In this document: positions 38,537-45,353 of the stretch, piece after piece
How the letters are laid out: each line of letters begins with the position of its first letter
Numbering within the stretch: the first letter of the stretch is position 1
Assembly (NCBI GenBank): GCA_021272315.1
Contig: JAJSLI010000040.1
Span: 1-45,353 of the forward strand
Direction of reading: 5' to 3'
Length of the DNA: 45,353 bases
Source: Methylacidiphilales bacterium
GTDB taxonomy: Bacteria; Verrucomicrobiota; Verrucomicrobiia; Methylacidiphilales; UBA1321
Position numbers and translations under genes: made by a program
Notes under the pieces: model-generated
What the model saw: the letters and a program-made list of their open reading frames with translations, nothing else
The model's database searches: none
What the model was told of the DNA's origin: nothing

Positions 38537-38863
38537 TTACTTCTTAAACGTCCGCAGGTAGGCCACCAGGCCCTGGATGTCGCTGTCTGACAGGTTTTGG
38601 GCCGGTTTCATCGCGGTTTTGCCGTCTTTGGTCGTAAAGCCTTCCTTGATGGCTTTGGTCGCGTCGGCATCTGTCAAGGCAGCCTGGACGGCCGGATCGG
38701 TGTAGTCCTTGGCGCCGAGCAGCCGGCCCATGGTGGTCTGGCCTTTGCCGTCCGCGCCGTGGCAGCGGGCGCACGAAGCGGCCCAAGTGTCCTTCGAATC
38801 AGCGGAAGCCGCCAGCGTGGCGGCAAAACTGATGACGCTTGCAAGTAGAATTATTCTTTTCAC
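38537..38863 (-). CDS. Small class I cytochrome c (copy 2), periplasmic
   Basis: 108 residues from GTG 38863, which follows AAGGGAG by eight bases; the ATG at 38905 would add 14 residues and put that ribosome site inside the gene. The product has a signal peptide (KRIILLASVISFAATLAASA), a single haem site WAASCARCHGADGKGQT, and a methionine-ligand candidate in KTAMKPAQNLSDSDIQGLVAYLRTF. It is a soluble monohaem carrier. It resembles the product at 40571 in length, spacing and C-terminus, so the two are paralogues. Position between the ImcH-like and CbcL-like genes suggests it takes electrons from one or both. Confidence 0.92.
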   Translation of the reverse strand: MKRIILLASVISFAATLAASADSKDTWAASCARCHGADGKGQTTMGRLLGAKDYTDPAVQAALTDADATKAIKEGFTTKDGKTAMKPAQNLSDSDIQGLVAYLRTFKK

Positions 38864-39040
38864 TGTGGTTACTCCCTTATGTTGGTAGGTTGTGGACGCT
38901 GACATTTATTGCTTTTTCGGGGATAGCATCGGTTAAAAGGCTGGAATCCGCACCTCGTGGATTGGCCAATGCTCCGCATTTTTTGCTTAGAGGTTGATCA
39001 AAAAGAGCCCGACCCGGAGGTTAACGGCGCAGGGCTTCAG

Positions 39041-40507
39041 CTATTTCTGGAGGGCGCCCGTATGGCAAGTGGTGCAGGAGAAATCCAGATAGGTCGAATC
39101 GATGTGGAAGAAATCGTAGCCATCGGCCTTGAGTTGCTTCAATTGGTCGCCGCTGCCTTGGGCGAGAATGATGTGGCATATGTTGCAATTGTCGGCGGGA
39201 ATCGTCTTCTTTCCGTCGTCGGTCTTGTGATCGCCATCGTGGCAGCGGAAACAGCCGGGCCAGATTTTGTGACCGATGTTGTCCGGATGCGTGCGCCAGT
39301 CGGTTTTCATCTCCGGAAAGAAATTGTCCCGGTAGATTTGCTGGGCCACGGCCACCACCCCGTCCACGGTCGGCAGGCCGGGATAGGCGGCGCGCAGGCT
39401 GGCCGCGATTTTTTGCATGGCCTCATCGGTGGTCTGGTAAGGGGCGACAAGCGCCGTCACGACATTGGCCTTCACCGACGGCACCGAGCGGTCCAATTGG
39501 CCGGCGGTGATGGCATCGTCCACGGCTTCATTGGGCGAAAGAAAACGGTGCGACGGCCGGGTGTGGCAGTCCATGCAGTCCATGGTGCGAATTGTGTATT
39601 TGGCCGGATCATCGTGAAAATTCTGGTCCCGATACACCGTGGTTTCTCCCGTTGCGACATTCGTGACGCGCACCCACGGAATGACCTGCCGTTGGTCGTC
39701 GGTGGCGATGTATTCGACCTTTTCGCCCCGGCTGACATGCCAGTGGATGCCGCTGGGCGGGCCATTGACGCCGCCGCCGCCGACCTTCAACAGCAGCCGC
39801 ACGGCAAACGGCGTGTTCGTCTGGTCGGACAAGTAGTGATAAAAGGTGCGATCGATGTTGCCGATGAGCCTTTCCGGCCAGTGGCATCGTTCGCAGGTTT
39901 CCCGCGCCGGTCGCAGGTTTTTAACCGGTGTTGCAATCGGCCGTGGAAACGTGTCCGTCGCCACGCCGAAAAGCTGGTGGAGGCCGTTGATCTTGCTCTG
40001 CACGTACCATCCGATGCCGGCCCCGACGTGGCACTCGACGCAGGCGACGCGAGCGTGGGGTGAACGAAGATACGCCGTGTATTCCGGCGTCATGGGCACA
40101 TGGCACGACGTGCCGCAAAACTGGACTGATTCGGTGTATTGGTAGGTTTGATAACTGCCAAACACGGTTGCCAGCAAAAACATCAGGGCACCCAGGGCAA
40201 AACCGACCAGGATTTTCTGGTCGCGCGCGCGCGTCAAATCAATCTGCAGCCGTTCGGAAACTATTTTGTACCGTTGCGCCCATACGCCGGCCAAAATCAA
40301 AAACAGCCCGGCAAAAAAGCAGCCAGGCGCCACAATAAAAAGCAGAATCCCAAGGTAGGGATTGCTGCGGGGCACAAACAATCCGACGGTAAACAGCAGA
40401 AGAAAGGCAAAAACGCTGCCAACCGCCAGCACGGCACCAAGCAGGCTGACCCAGTTATAGAGCAGCCTGGGTGGGAGGGGTAGAATGGAACGTTCTTCCG
40501 GCGGCAT
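39041..40507 (-). CDS. Seven-haem NapC/NirT-type membrane cytochrome (ImcH-like)
   Basis: 488 residues. Three N-terminal membrane helices (about 18-44, 51-77 and 99-118) precede a periplasmic multihaem domain. The first haem site is FCGTSCHVPMTPEYTAY, a CX3CH form seen at this position in relatives of the NapC/NirT family, followed by HARVACVECH, then TCERCHWPE, DCMDCHTRP, GCFRCHDGDH, NCNICH and SCTTCHTG: seven sites in total. Geobacter ImcH, required for reducing high-potential extracellular acceptors, is also a roughly 500-residue, seven-haem NapC/NirT protein, so the match in architecture is close. Expected role: menaquinol oxidation at the inner membrane with electrons passed to periplasmic cytochromes. 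It lies between the two small cytochrome c genes. Confidence 0.9.
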   Translation of the reverse strand: MPPEERSILPLPPRLLYNWVSLLGAVLAVGSVFAFLLLFTVGLFVPRSNPYLGILLFIVAPGCFFAGLFLILAGVWAQRYKIVSERLQIDLTRARDQKILVGFALGALMFLLATVFGSYQTYQYTESVQFCGTSCHVPMTPEYTAYLRSPHARVACVECHVGAGIGWYVQSKINGLHQLFGVATDTFPRPIATPVKNLRPARETCERCHWPERLIGNIDRTFYHYLSDQTNTPFAVRLLLKVGGGGVNGPPSGIHWHVSRGEKVEYIATDDQRQVIPWVRVTNVATGETTVYRDQNFHDDPAKYTIRTMDCMDCHTRPSHRFLSPNEAVDDAITAGQLDRSVPSVKANVVTALVAPYQTTDEAMQKIAASLRAAYPGLPTVDGVVAVAQQIYRDNFFPEMKTDWRTHPDNIGHKIWPGCFRCHDGDHKTDDGKKTIPADNCNICHIILAQGSGDQLKQLKADGYDFFHIDSTYLDFSCTTCHTGALQK

Positions 40508-40570
40508 GGGGCGAAACTTTCAGTGGGTCAGCGTTTTCTTCGCCCTTAAGTCGCAATGGAGAACAGCGAC

Positions 40571-40915
40571 TTATTTGAGCGTGCGAACGTACGCCACCAA
40601 GGCCTTGATATCGTCGTCGCTCAATTTGTCGCCAAAAGCCTTCATTTTTGTCGTGCCACCTTCAGTGATGCCGTTCTTGATGTCGTTGGCGGCATCCGCA
40701 TCCGTGAAGGAGGCCTGGACTTTGGGATCGGTCAAATCCTTGATGCTAAGTCTGCGGCCCATCATGGTGCTTCCTTTACCGTCTTTCCCGTGACAGGCGG
40801 CGCAGTTCGTGGCCCAGGCAGCAGGGGCGTCCGCGCGGGCGGACCAGCCAACCAGGCAACCCACCAACAACGCAACGACGACAATTTTAGAAGATAATTT
40901 TGATTTTAATTTCAT
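40571..40915 (-). CDS. Small class I cytochrome c (copy 1), periplasmic
   Basis: 114 residues. The signal peptide KIVVVALLVGCLVGWSARADA precedes one haem site, WATNCAACHGKDGKGST, and a C-terminal half with a Met in TKMKAFGDKLSDDDIKALVAYVRTL as likely sixth ligand. A Cys in the signal region (VGCLVGWSARA) is probably not a lipobox, since it lies inside the hydrophobic core. TATCCTT precedes the ATG without a good ribosome site. It is paralogous to the product at 38537. It sits directly downstream of the outer-membrane porin gene, fitting a shuttle between inner membrane and outer-membrane conduit. Confidence 0.92.
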   Translation of the reverse strand: MKLKSKLSSKIVVVALLVGCLVGWSARADAPAAWATNCAACHGKDGKGSTMMGRRLSIKDLTDPKVQASFTDADAANDIKNGITEGGTTKMKAFGDKLSDDDIKALVAYVRTLK

Positions 40916-40979
40916 AAGGATATGTCCAACAGACTCTTGATTCCTTTTTTTGTCAAACTAAACCGCCATCGGGAATCAT

Positions 40980-43508
40980 TTAGAACCCATATTTCACGCT
41001 GGCATAGACGATTTGCGCGGTATAATTGTCCTGTCCGCCGGTGGACCCGTCGCTATATTTGGAAAAACCGTATTTCAGGCTGACTTCAAGCGACTTGTTG
41101 ATCTGGTGGGTGAGGGTGGCCGTGAGGTTGTGCTCTTCCGTGTCGGCTCCGTAGGGCAAGCCGACATTCGTATTCGCGGTGGCGGCCGCAGCGGTCGTGG
41201 CGCTACCGGCATTGTTATAGTAATCGTCCGCGCGATAGTAGTCGTATTGCAACTGGAGGTTGGTTTTGTCGTCGATCGCATAGCCGACGCTGGCGTCGAT
41301 CGTGTAATAGTTATTCTCGCCGTCCAGCAGGACATTGTTGTAACCCGTCGGTCCGCCCCCGCCCAAGCCGGCCGCCGGCGTGTCAACGGTGTTGATCACA
41401 TAGCTGCCGCCGACCTGCAAATAGAGGCGGGGCAAAGGTGTCCAAGTGGCGTTTTCGCTGAGGATGTGGTTGGTGACGACCGCGCTCTGGACTGTCGTGG
41501 CTGAGAAGACGGGGCTGCCGGTGACGAAAGGATCTGACGTGGTGTCTATGGTTTGATATTGGAAGTCATAGCGCGTGACCAGCGCCACGTTGCTCAAAGC
41601 CTGCCACGTGGCGCGGATATTCATGTCATCCGTCTTGATATCCTGATCTTGCAAATAGCCCGGATACTGGTCCTGCACGGTGGTCAGATGGTCGTTGTTG
41701 TAATTGTAATTGTGAATTTGGTGATAATATTGCACGCCGAAGTTCAGTTGGGCGAGGGGATACCAGTTGGCGCCGACGGTGTATTTCTGGCAGAACCGGT
41801 CCCAATCCTGATTGAAATTAACCGTATCAAGAATCGGCTCCGAGTCCCAAGCATCGTTGCCCCAGTCTTCCGACCACTCGCCGCTGGCGTAGAGCGACCA
41901 GTCGCGGAAACCGGTGTAACGGATTTCCAGGCTCTCCGCCACGCTGCTGGTCCAATTGTCGGTGGCGGCGGCTTCCGGGGTAAAGCCACCCGGGCCCGTC
42001 GTGGCGCTGTTGAGGAACCCGTCCGAAAGGTCGCTGCTGTCATATTCGAAACGCATCGCGGGAATAATCACCAGGTTCTTGATGGGTGTCAGCATCAGGT
42101 TCAAGTTGTAGACGTACTCGTTCGTGTTGCCGAAACCGTTAAGGTCGAGATAGCCGCTGTTACGGGCGGCCGAACTGGCATAGCTGGGCAGATAGGGACC
42201 ATTGTAGGCATTGCTGTAAATCCGGCTGCCTCCGATGTTGGTATCGACATTACTATAGGAGAAGCCTGATGAGAACGTGACCTTGTCATCGAAGAACGTT
42301 TCCGTGAAACCGTGGACGTTGAAGATATCGTTCTTCTCGACGTCATAATCGGTCACAAAACGACTACCGGTGGCGCCGGGCGCATTGAGGGGATCTTGTT
42401 GGAAAAAAGTAGAATCCTTGGTGTCATCCAGTTCGTAGCGCAGGGTCAGTCCCGTACTCGTGTCGCCCACCTTGTCCGCGATATTGCCCTGGAAGATGTT
42501 GCGCGTTTCATCAATGCCCAGGTACGCCGGCACGATATTTTTGGTGGGGGGTAACGTATTTGGGGCGCCACTGCTGTTTTGGCCCCAAGAGGTTGAATCC
42601 ATAAAACCGATGCGGGAATCGTATTCGTAGCGGAAAGACAAAGTCGGCCAGTCCGGCAGGGTCAGTCCGCCTTCCACCCACGCGCTTCGGCGATCGATAT
42701 AGGGGTCGCTCTCATACGGTTGAAACGTCTCGTTTTTCGGCGGGTAATATCCGCCATCGCCGTCGTACCAGGTGCGAAACTCCGTGTAACCCATGCGGAG
42801 GTAGCCCAAGGTGGGGTCCGTATAATCGAGCTTGATATCATAATCGTGGTTGCCGACCAGTGCGTGTCCATCCATCGTGAACGTCGCGTTTTTCCCCACG
42901 AATGTTTGCCAGTGGAAATCCTGTACGCCGCCAAAGACCCCGGATTTTGTGTTACGCTGGCTCTGGAACTCCGCCTTGTTGCCGGTAACAAAAGAGCTGC
43001 CAACACCCAGGGTCACCCAATTGGTGTAATCTGGAGTAGAATCATCCGTAGCTGTTACCTGTTCTTTGGTTGGGGGCGTTGTCGCTGCCTTTGGATCACT
43101 TGCCGCTGTCGTTATCTTTGCGGGAGCCGGTGACGATGTCGTTGCCGGAGTCGTTGCTGAGGTCGAAGTCGTTGCAGGTGCCGAAGTTGTTGCGTCGGCC
43201 ACGAGCACGCCCGGTATCGTTGTCGAGGTCGTTGCATCAGCCACGACCACACCCGAAGCTGGTGCGGTTCGTGAAGTCGCTCCCGGAGTTGTTGACGAGG
43301 CCCCTGCAGCTTCCGAAGTCGTTGCCGATACCGCAACTGCCGGAGTCGGTGTCGAGGCTGGTGCCGTTGTCGCTGCCGGAGTTGTTGTCGAGGCTGTTGT
43401 TACTTGTGTCGAGGCGGACAGAACACCCAAGAGGTAAGACGCAAGCGCCAAACCGGTGATTATCAGCAGATACTGGCGCTTATCGGAAACTTTAAAAAGT
43501 GCTTTCAT
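40980..43508 (-). CDS. Outer-membrane beta-barrel of a porin-cytochrome conduit (MtrB/PioB-like role)
   Basis: 842 residues. An N-terminal export segment (QYLLIITGLALASYLLGVLSAST) is followed by about 130 residues of almost pure Thr/Ala/Ser/Pro (32-160). The rest is alternating beta strands of barrel type, such as FTMDGHALVGNHDYDIKLDY, LSFRYEYDSRIGFMDS, LTPIKNLVIIPAMRFEYDSS and the C-terminal strand YTAQIVYASVKYGF, ending in the terminal Phe recognised by the BAM machinery. Size and strand number suit a large barrel of 20 or more strands, as in MtrB, PioB and Geobacter OmbB-type porins. No CXXC as in Shewanella MtrB is seen. The multihaem gene 32 bp upstream is its likely partner. GGGAG precedes the start. 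Confidence 0.85.
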   Translation of the reverse strand: MKALFKVSDKRQYLLIITGLALASYLLGVLSASTQVTTASTTTPAATTAPASTPTPAVAVSATTSEAAGASSTTPGATSRTAPASGVVVADATTSTTIPGVLVADATTSAPATTSTSATTPATTSSPAPAKITTAASDPKAATTPPTKEQVTATDDSTPDYTNWVTLGVGSSFVTGNKAEFQSQRNTKSGVFGGVQDFHWQTFVGKNATFTMDGHALVGNHDYDIKLDYTDPTLGYLRMGYTEFRTWYDGDGGYYPPKNETFQPYESDPYIDRRSAWVEGGLTLPDWPTLSFRYEYDSRIGFMDSTSWGQNSSGAPNTLPPTKNIVPAYLGIDETRNIFQGNIADKVGDTSTGLTLRYELDDTKDSTFFQQDPLNAPGATGSRFVTDYDVEKNDIFNVHGFTETFFDDKVTFSSGFSYSNVDTNIGGSRIYSNAYNGPYLPSYASSAARNSGYLDLNGFGNTNEYVYNLNLMLTPIKNLVIIPAMRFEYDSSDLSDGFLNSATTGPGGFTPEAAATDNWTSSVAESLEIRYTGFRDWSLYASGEWSEDWGNDAWDSEPILDTVNFNQDWDRFCQKYTVGANWYPLAQLNFGVQYYHQIHNYNYNNDHLTTVQDQYPGYLQDQDIKTDDMNIRATWQALSNVALVTRYDFQYQTIDTTSDPFVTGSPVFSATTVQSAVVTNHILSENATWTPLPRLYLQVGGSYVINTVDTPAAGLGGGGPTGYNNVLLDGENNYYTIDASVGYAIDDKTNLQLQYDYYRADDYYNNAGSATTAAAATANTNVGLPYGADTEEHNLTATLTHQINKSLEVSLKYGFSKYSDGSTGGQDNYTAQIVYASVKYGF
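43029..43415 (-). repeat. Low-complexity Thr/Ala/Ser/Pro coding tract in the porin gene
   Basis: The DNA consists of degenerate GTTGTCGAGG and GTTGCCGGAG-like units. Within it a 12-residue duplication (VVVADATTS and VLVADATTS) shows internal expansion. It encodes the linker at residues 32-160. Confidence 0.8.
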
Positions 43509-43540
43509 TCATTCTCCCGGGTTAGTTTGCCTGACTTAAA

Positions 43541-44362
43541 CTAGTAGCGCAGATGGGGGTTGACGTTCGAACCGTGAACGGCTTCGTGACACCCCGCGTT
43601 CCAGCAGGTTCCCTCCTGCAAACGCCCGCTGTGATTGGAATTGCCGATGTAGATGGTGCCGTTGGCCATCTGCTGTTGGAAATGGCAGCGGAGGCAAAGC
43701 GTTGCGTTGCGCGCAACCAGCAATCGGGCGTTCACGCTCCCATGTGGGTTGTGGCACGTGGTGCAGCCTTCGCGTAACGCCTCATGCTGGAACACGAACG
43801 GACCGAGTTGTTCCGTGTGGCACTTGCCGCAGATGTCATTTTGCGAGGCGAGTTCCGTCCCGCCGCCGGGAATGACGTCCCCTTTATGCGGATCGTGGCA
43901 GTCTCCGCAGCTGATCTTGCCTTCGATGACGGGATGGTGCGACGGCAGATTGAATTCGGCCCGCTTGTCCAGATGGCATTGGAAACACGTCTCGGGCGAT
44001 TTGCGCGGATTGACGATGGTGTTGGGGCCACCGCCGGACGCAACGTGCAGGCTGCCGGGGCCGTGACAGGATTCACACCCGATGTTCTTGGCGTTGTCGC
44101 CGGGCGCTTTCAGACGATAATGGCTCGCGGTCTTGAAGTCGTGGGAAATGTCTTCATGGCACTGCTCGCACGCTTCCGAACCGACAAAAGTGGCTCCGGC
44201 AATTTGCGGTGGGGCCAGCAACTGCGTCTGACTATTGTAGGCGCACGAAACCAGGCCGAGGCCGGCCAGCGCGCCCACCAGCAGGCAGAGAAGCCAAGGC
44301 GCGCGGCCTTGCTGCCGGATAATGAAATTGCGGAATTTGCGGATCAAGTTGGGTTGCGCCAT
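43541..44362 (-). CDS. Multihaem c-type lipoprotein cytochrome (DmsE/MtrA-like)
   Basis: 273 residues. The N-terminus has a basic stretch, a hydrophobic helix and a lipobox, GLGLVSC, with Cys40 the lipidation site. Seven CXXCH motifs follow: CEQCH (65), CESCH (96), CFQCH (126), CGDCH (152), CGKCH (178), CTTCH (200) and CLRCH (223). An eighth site CWNAGCH at 253 has CX4CH spacing and is followed by EAVHGSNVNPHLRY, the typical C-terminus of the DmsE family. MtrA, PioA and DmsE are related multihaem proteins that sit inside an outer-membrane barrel and carry electrons across it. First gene of the block, immediately before the porin gene, it fits that role, with fewer haems than the decahaem MtrA. 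Confidence 0.9.
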   Translation of the reverse strand: MAQPNLIRKFRNFIIRQQGRAPWLLCLLVGALAGLGLVSCAYNSQTQLLAPPQIAGATFVGSEACEQCHEDISHDFKTASHYRLKAPGDNAKNIGCESCHGPGSLHVASGGGPNTIVNPRKSPETCFQCHLDKRAEFNLPSHHPVIEGKISCGDCHDPHKGDVIPGGGTELASQNDICGKCHTEQLGPFVFQHEALREGCTTCHNPHGSVNARLLVARNATLCLRCHFQQQMANGTIYIGNSNHSGRLQEGTCWNAGCHEAVHGSNVNPHLRY

Positions 44363-44536
44363 AAGATTTGGAGTTTGAAGTTTTTTATACCCTGGAATTC
44401 AAAAAGCCTGACGAGAACCACGAACGGTGTCACCCAAATTCAACGACGATAAGAAGACTTTTCCCCTACAATCTTCACAACCGTGCATCCTTTGCATGGC
44501 CACGACTATATGGTTACGCATAATCTTGGCGATTAC

Positions 44537-44551
44537 ATAAGCTAAGCTTAT
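44537..44551. promoter_or_regulatory. 15-bp palindrome, candidate operator
   Basis: ATAAGCTAAGCTTAT is a perfect dyad around a central A, with 7-bp arms. It lies 175 bp upstream of the DmsE/MtrA-like start codon, in the only AT-rich stretch before the operon. Confidence 0.4.
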
Positions 44552-44561
44552 CTTGCTAATT

Positions 44562-44598
44562 ATTGGTCAGTTTTTGCGCTCAAATTGGTCAGTTTTTG
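44562..44598. promoter_or_regulatory. Two direct repeats ATTGGTCAGTTTTTG, candidate regulator sites
   Basis: The 15-mer occurs at 44562-44576 and 44584-44598, a 22-bp period or about two helical turns. Two equal sites on one face of the helix are typical of activator or response-regulator binding. It lies beyond the palindrome as seen from the cytochrome genes. Confidence 0.4.
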
Positions 44599-44921
44599 TG
44601 CCGAATTAAGCGATTAACTTGCCAGATTCTAAGCAAAATGCCTAGAGCGAAAGCCCAAAGCAAGCTTCAAATGAAGGTTGTCAAAACAAACCTACAGAAG
44701 GCGCTAGCGAGGAGAAATCCACTCAATGCCACCGCTGCTTCTCCAGCCATAACGTCGTTCCGAATTGCGAGGAAACGCCTCCCTGATTCAGCTTTGGCAC
44801 TTACGGCCATTTCTTGTACCCATCCTCTTGGGACGAGGTTTGGCCCTTTGCCCTCAAGAGAAGCGGATTTTGCTTTGGGCTACAGCGTTTTCAAAAATAT
44901 CGCAGCCGCCTTTCTGCCTTT

Positions 44922-45112
44922 GGCCCGGAGGGCCAATGGAAATTAGCCGGTGGTGCTAACCACCGGAAGGATGCAACAAAAGAACCCGCCCTGGAAGGGC
45001 GACGGAATCTCCGAGAGATAAAACCATCCGCCGCCCCATCCGGGGCGGTTGACCTTGCGGGCTAAACGGGTGGGTGGCGCCACCGGCTAAGTTCTTTCCG
45101 GCCCTCCGGGCC
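44922..45112. repeat. Nested inverted-repeat element, about 190 bp
   Basis: Outer arms GGCCCGGAGGGCC (44922-44934) and GGCCCTCCGGGCC (45100-45112) are exact reverse complements. Inside, TTAGCCGGTGG at 44943 is matched by CCACCGGCTAA ending at 45090. Smaller hairpins lie between (CCGCCCTGGAAGGGCG, CCGCCCCATCCGGGGCGG). No transposase is encoded, so it is a MITE- or REP-cluster-like element. Confidence 0.7.
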
Positions 45113-45159
45113 TCAAAAAACGATGGACTCGTGGCGGCTACAGTATTTCCGAAAAGGCT

Positions 45160-45353
45160 CTAAGCAACTCCGTTGCCGTGATCGAAGTAACGCCGCACCA
45201 TTTTATCCAAAGCATCGAGCCAGCGCGGGTGTTCGTTGAGGCAGGGAACAAGCGTAAAACTCCCGCCCCCAGCCTCGAGGAAACTCTCCCGGCCGCGCAT
45301 GGCTATTTCTTCAAGTGTTTCAAGGCAATCGGCCACAAAGGCGGGGCACATGA
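45160..45353 (-). CDS. hemH: Ferrochelatase, C-terminal part (5' end outside window)
   Basis: The last 64 or so residues of HemH, which inserts Fe(II) into protoporphyrin (or coproporphyrin) as the final metal step of haem synthesis. The segment [20 protein letters not shown] is the conserved C-terminal signature, followed by [20 protein letters not shown] and WLDAL. The frame is open to the window edge, so the start lies beyond it. It reads on the same strand as the multihaem cytochrome block and ends about 800 bp upstream of it, which fits a shared haem-supply context but probably not a common transcript, given the inverted-repeat element between. Confidence 0.93.
   Translation of the reverse strand, partial: MCPAFVADCLETLEEIAMRGRESFLEAGGGSFTLVPCLNEHPRWLDALDKMVRRYFDHGNGVA

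Larger units (their letters stand above)
44363..45159. other. Roughly 800-bp intergenic region upstream of the cytochrome block
   Basis: No credible gene. It holds an AT-rich part (44400-44650) with a palindrome and direct repeats, a stretch with no visible function (44650-44920), and a nested inverted-repeat element (44922-45112). The promoter of the cytochrome operon should lie in the first part. Confidence 0.55.

Noticed and set aside
44563..44946. A 127-codon plus-strand frame upstream of the cytochrome block
   Set aside because: Its start lies in the direct repeats, its end runs into the inverted-repeat element, and the product has no family-like segment or ribosome site.

Overview
The window reads as ordinary chromosome from a GC-rich, Gram-negative bacterium. 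Outer-membrane porins, lipoproteins, heptosyltransferase-type LPS enzymes and secreted TPR proteins all point to a diderm. The gene mix (a GT-C/TPR fusion, a GYF-domain membrane protein, a double-domain nucleoside diphosphate kinase, a CcsA with a long N-terminal extension, a GH36-type alpha-galactosidase) suggests the PVC group, most likely Verrucomicrobiota. That assignment is inference from family memory; no rRNA gene is present to test it.

Layout. 1-10.1 kb is mainly minus-strand housekeeping: an aspartate-type aminotransferase (cut by the window edge), ndk, cutA, mnmA, a small secreted AT-rich orphan, nth, a 1030-residue periplasmic TPR protein, a DUF2905-like protein, plsC and maf. 10.1-15.1 kb is plus-strand: psd and pssA (phosphatidylethanolamine synthesis), a secreted 3D-domain protein, a class-V PLP enzyme, then rpmH and rnpA. 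15.1-23.7 kb is for the cell envelope: a GT4 glycosyltransferase, another AT-rich orphan, a tightly overlapping four-gene glycosyltransferase operon (three GT9 and one GT4), and a membrane GT-C/TPR protein. 23.7-31.3 kb holds uvrB, a GYF-domain protein with cinA, an alpha-galactosidase whose 5' end looks lost to a repeat insertion, a small orphan and a CsbD-family stress protein.

31.7-44.4 kb is the most interesting part: nine consecutive minus-strand genes that together look like a complete quinol-to-outer-membrane electron conduit. In transcription order they are a lipoprotein multiheme cytochrome (DmsE/MtrA-like, 7 CXXCH plus one CX4CH), an 842-residue outer-membrane beta-barrel (MtrB/PioB-like position), a small cytochrome c, a seven-heme NapC/NirT-type membrane cytochrome (ImcH-like), a second small cytochrome c, an 11-heme cytochrome fused to a membrane cytochrome b (CbcL-like), a two-domain lipoprotein, and the ResB and CcsA halves of a System II cytochrome c synthase. 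The 3' end of ferrochelatase (hemH) lies just upstream on the same strand. The block thus carries possible quinol oxidases, periplasmic carriers, an outer-membrane conduit, the haem-attachment machinery and, next door, the last step of haem synthesis. The likely role is extracellular electron transfer; the reverse direction (oxidation of an extracellular donor) cannot be excluded from sequence.

A second layer is repeats. A roughly 72-bp imperfect palindrome occurs as two full and two half copies, each placed exactly at the 3' end of a gene and in two cases supplying the last codons. Other hairpin elements sit beside the orphan gene at 3.8 kb, upstream of the alpha-galactosidase, and in the 800-bp gap upstream of the cytochrome block, which also holds a 15-bp palindrome and two direct repeats that could be operators.
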